Notes under the pieces: model-generated
Database searches by the model: none
Seen by the model: the letters and a program-made list of their open reading frames with translations, nothing else
Told to the model about the DNA's origin: nothing
In this document: positions 62,036 through 64,000 of the stretch, piece by piece
Numbering within the stretch: position 1 is the stretch's first letter
Layout of the letters: the number at the start of each line of letters is the position of its first letter
Source of the DNA: Nodosilinea sp. P-1105
Lineage (GTDB): Bacteria > Cyanobacteriota > Cyanobacteriia > Phormidesmidales > Phormidesmidaceae
Length of the DNA: 64,000 nt
Direction of reading: 5' to 3'
NCBI RefSeq assembly: GCF_012911975.1
Contig: NZ_SMDQ01000002.1
Coordinates: forward strand, 62,001-126,000
Program-made: the position numbers and the translations under genes

Positions 62036-62163
62036 AGGTAGGGGTGAAAGTTGAGGGATGGTCTTGAGTATAGCTATCACCATGGGTGTGGGTGGTGACT
62101 TATGGACTAAGCCAGCAGCTATAGCTTCATTCTAGAAAAGGTTTTCACCCAACCGATCCCCTG

Positions 62164-63201
62164 TCACAGGTCGTTACAGTAATGTTCTAAAATGTCGGCG
62201 CAATGGGCGATCGCCCCCAGATGGGCAATCTCATAGCCATGGGTGTTGTGGGTCGGGAAGCTGAGACAGGCGGCTCGGGCCACATGGCCAAATTTCATCG
62301 CGATCGAGGCATCGCTACCAAAACCGCTGATGGTCGCCAGTTGAATTGGCAGGTTGTGCTGGGTGGCGGCACGGCGTAGCTCCCAGTTCAGCCCTTCATC
62401 GTAGAGGCCATAGCCGTCCTGGGACAGCAACACTGGAGCATCCCCCGCCTGGATCGGGTATTCAGCGGCGAGGGGGCAAATTTCCAGAGCAATTAGGGCA
62501 TCTAGGCGCTGCCTTTGGGTGAAATATAGCGCCCCCAGGGCCCCCACCTCTTCTTTGGCTGAAGCCACTAAATATACGGTGACGGGTGGAGTGGTCAGGC
62601 GCTCTGCCAGGGTCAGCAAAATGGCCAGGGACGCTTTGTTATCAAGGGTGTAGCTGGCGATGTAGTCCCCCAGGGCAAAAGGCTGCTTGCGGTGCTTCCC
62701 TACCACCACCCGGGTGCCAGGGCGAATCCCGGCTGCCGCTAGTTCTTGGGGCGATCGCTTGGTTTCAATCCAGGCGGTTTCCCAGCGGATGGGCTTAGTC
62801 TCCTGCTGGGCTTTTTGGGGCGACTCATGGGACACATGGCGGGAACCAAAGCTCAAAATGCCGCTGATGGTGTGATAGTCGCCGATTAAGTCCACTACCC
62901 CTTCCCCATACACCCAGGGGTAAGCGCCCCCTAAGTTACGCACCGCCACTCGCCCATCGGTATAAATCGTTTTGACGATCATGCCAATTTCGTCTTTGTG
63001 GCCCGTGATCGCGATCGCGCGGCTCTCATCCTGCCCCGGAATTTTGGCAATAATATTATCCGCCTCATCCTGCCAGTGTTCGACCCCCAGGTCAGTCAAG
63101 AGCTCGATGAGTCGGTGGTTAATTTCCGTCTCGGCCCCACTGGGGGAGTGGCAGAGGACTAGGTCTGCGATGCATTGGAACAGGAGAGTGTGGTGGGGCA
63201 T
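62164..63201 (-). CDS. M42-family metallopeptidase
   Basis: This 345-residue aminopeptidase or endoglucanase-type enzyme has metal-binding and catalytic motifs: AITGHKDEIGMIVK (His, Asp), ASAKEEVGALGA (Glu, Glu), FGSDASIAMKFG and FPTHNTHGYEIAH (late His). It trims short peptides in the cytoplasm. It probably assembles into a large tetrahedral particle, as known for the family. Confidence 0.88.
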   Translation of the reverse strand: MPHHTLLFQCIADLVLCHSPSGAETEINHRLIELLTDLGVEHWQDEADNIIAKIPGQDESRAIAITGHKDEIGMIVKTIYTDGRVAVRNLGGAYPWVYGEGVVDLIGDYHTISGILSFGSRHVSHESPQKAQQETKPIRWETAWIETKRSPQELAAAGIRPGTRVVVGKHRKQPFALGDYIASYTLDNKASLAILLTLAERLTTPPVTVYLVASAKEEVGALGALYFTQRQRLDALIALEICPLAAEYPIQAGDAPVLLSQDGYGLYDEGLNWELRRAATQHNLPIQLATISGFGSDASIAMKFGHVARAACLSFPTHNTHGYEIAHLGAIAHCADILEHYCNDL

Positions 63202-63504
63202 GAGGATTGGGGGGAGATGGGGAAGGTGGGGAGGTGGGGAGAGAATTTTGAATTTTGAATTTTGAGTTTTGAACTTTGAACTTTGCTGCCACTGAGTGTG
63301 GGCAAGGCCCTACGCACCAGCTAAGTTCTTCCCTTTGCTACGCACGGGCTACGCCCTACGTTTTTCGTTCTTCGTTTTTCGTTCTTATTTTGAGGAGGCC
63401 AAAGAGATGGAGAGAATTAGATCTATCTACGGCATTGTGCGGAGGGGCTGTTAGAGGCCAGGTGGCCTTGGGTTGACTAGGGCAGACGAGTCTTCCATTA
63501 TGCT
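63202..63504. repeat. Divergent intergenic region with repeats
   Basis: GGGGA/GGTGGGGAG units (63210-63240), TTTTGAA heptamers (63245-63284) and the inverted copy (63328-63386) of the 59-base repeat at 19472-19530 fill this spacer. No gene is visible. Confidence 0.75.
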
Positions 63505-64000
63505 GTGCATCAATCCCATTCTTCCCACCCTCAACCGCTACGGTCTCCATCCACTCGCATCACCATCTATCGGTCCAAGCCCGCTTGGCGGCGCTGGCCC
63601 TGGTGGAAGTGGGCTATTGGATTTGGGGTGGGATTGCTGCTGGTTTTGGGGATCAGCCGCCAGTTTCAGGGCCAGGCTTCCCTAGAAACCCTGGATCCAC
63701 TACCCCAGGATCCTTACATTCAGGTGTATTTCAACCAAAATCAAGCCGCCTTCTACACCGATCCCTATCGCCAGATCACGCGCCACGGCGATGATTTAGA
63801 GCAGGTGCTCGTGGATGCGATCGCCGCCGCCAACACCTCCATTGATGTCGCTGTGCACGAGTTTTCCCTACCGGGGGTAGCCCTGGCCCTGGCCCAACGG
63901 CAGCGAGACGGTGTCCCAGTCAGAGTGGTGATTGAAGACACCTACAACACCTCCATGGCAGACCGCAATCGCGGTACCATCGCCCAAATGGAGGACAGGG
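63505..64000 (+). CDS. Phospholipase-D-family protein, N-terminal part (cut by window edge)
   Basis: This open frame is not in the ORF track because it has no stop inside the window. It has an N-terminal membrane helix (WWKWAIGFGVGLLLVLGIS) and then a PLD-type domain start (AFYTDPYRQITRHGDDLEQVLVDAIAAANTSIDVAVHEFSLPGVALAL, VPVRVVIEDTYN). The HKD motifs would lie beyond the edge. The first available start is GTG 63505 after a stop at 63478. It is a second PLD-family gene in the window besides 27705-29045. Confidence 0.75.
   Translation, partial: MHQSHSSHPQPLRSPSTRITIYRSKPAWRRWPWWKWAIGFGVGLLLVLGISRQFQGQASLETLDPLPQDPYIQVYFNQNQAAFYTDPYRQITRHGDDLEQVLVDAIAAANTSIDVAVHEFSLPGVALALAQRQRDGVPVRVVIEDTYNTSMADRNRGTIAQMEDR

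Overview
The window comes from a cyanobacterium chromosome, most likely a Leptolyngbya/Nodosilinea-like lineage (the lineage is inference). The direct signs are very frequent HIP1 octamers (GCGATCGC) and cyanobacteria-typical genes: gifB under a glutamine riboswitch, cyanoexosortase, CPP1-like, the DUF3038/DUF4335 pair, the ferredoxin/Ycf35/DUF2997 trio, an ssl1498-type light-harvesting-like protein and NblB. Background GC is moderate to high. AT-rich islands near 10 kb and 50-52 kb stand out.

Layout. 0-3.5 kb: end of a 2H phosphoesterase; gifB with promoter, NtcA box and glutamine riboswitch; remains of a ParM/ParR-like partition pair; a saccharopine-dehydrogenase-like gene. 3.5-6.8 kb: cyanoexosortase operon headed by a frameshifted DUF4347 surface protein. 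7-10.5 kb: GntR regulator, then a subtilase with two small ORFs, one an acidic-leader/basic-cysteine protein. 11-20 kb: housekeeping genes (tlyA, CPP1-like, HPPD, a broken inositol-phosphatase-family gene, leuB, esterase). 20-30 kb: vanadium haloperoxidase, DUF3038/4335, ferredoxin trio, trhO, a phospholipase-D-family protein, and the light-harvesting-like gene with an RpaB HLR1 site. 30-38.5 kb: RimK and its zinc-protease partner, a sodium symporter, bioY-lspA, a small membrane/lipoprotein cluster, and a DUF4258/DUF2283 pair. 38.9-49 kb: a STAND ATPase with 14 WD40 repeats; glycogen phosphorylase divergent from AdhE (dark fermentation of glycogen).

49.9-54.5 kb is the most notable region: a sedentary chromosomal integron. 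A deleted tyrosine integrase whose tail resembles IntI lies on the minus strand. It faces an attI-like site and plus-strand cassettes with three well-formed attC sites of 85-87 bp. In all three, the L'' arm carries unpaired G and A bases. Cassette cargo is an unknown AT-rich two-TM protein, a SLATT (DUF4231) protein, a PIN toxin with a small partner, and BrnT/BrnA. Toxin-antitoxin cargo is typical of stabilised cassette arrays. Several hairpins and direct repeats sit between the integrase and the first cassette.

54.7-64 kb: a fatty-acid desaturase divergent from a TetR regulator carrying a dead-recombinase-like C-terminal domain, with three palindromes near the genes; a MESH1-type HD hydrolase; tRNA-Thr and tRNA-Tyr; nblB; CBS, GNAT and M42 peptidase genes; and the start of a second phospholipase-D-family gene. 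Interspersed repeats fill most intergenic gaps and have also entered coding sequence in the WD40 gene.
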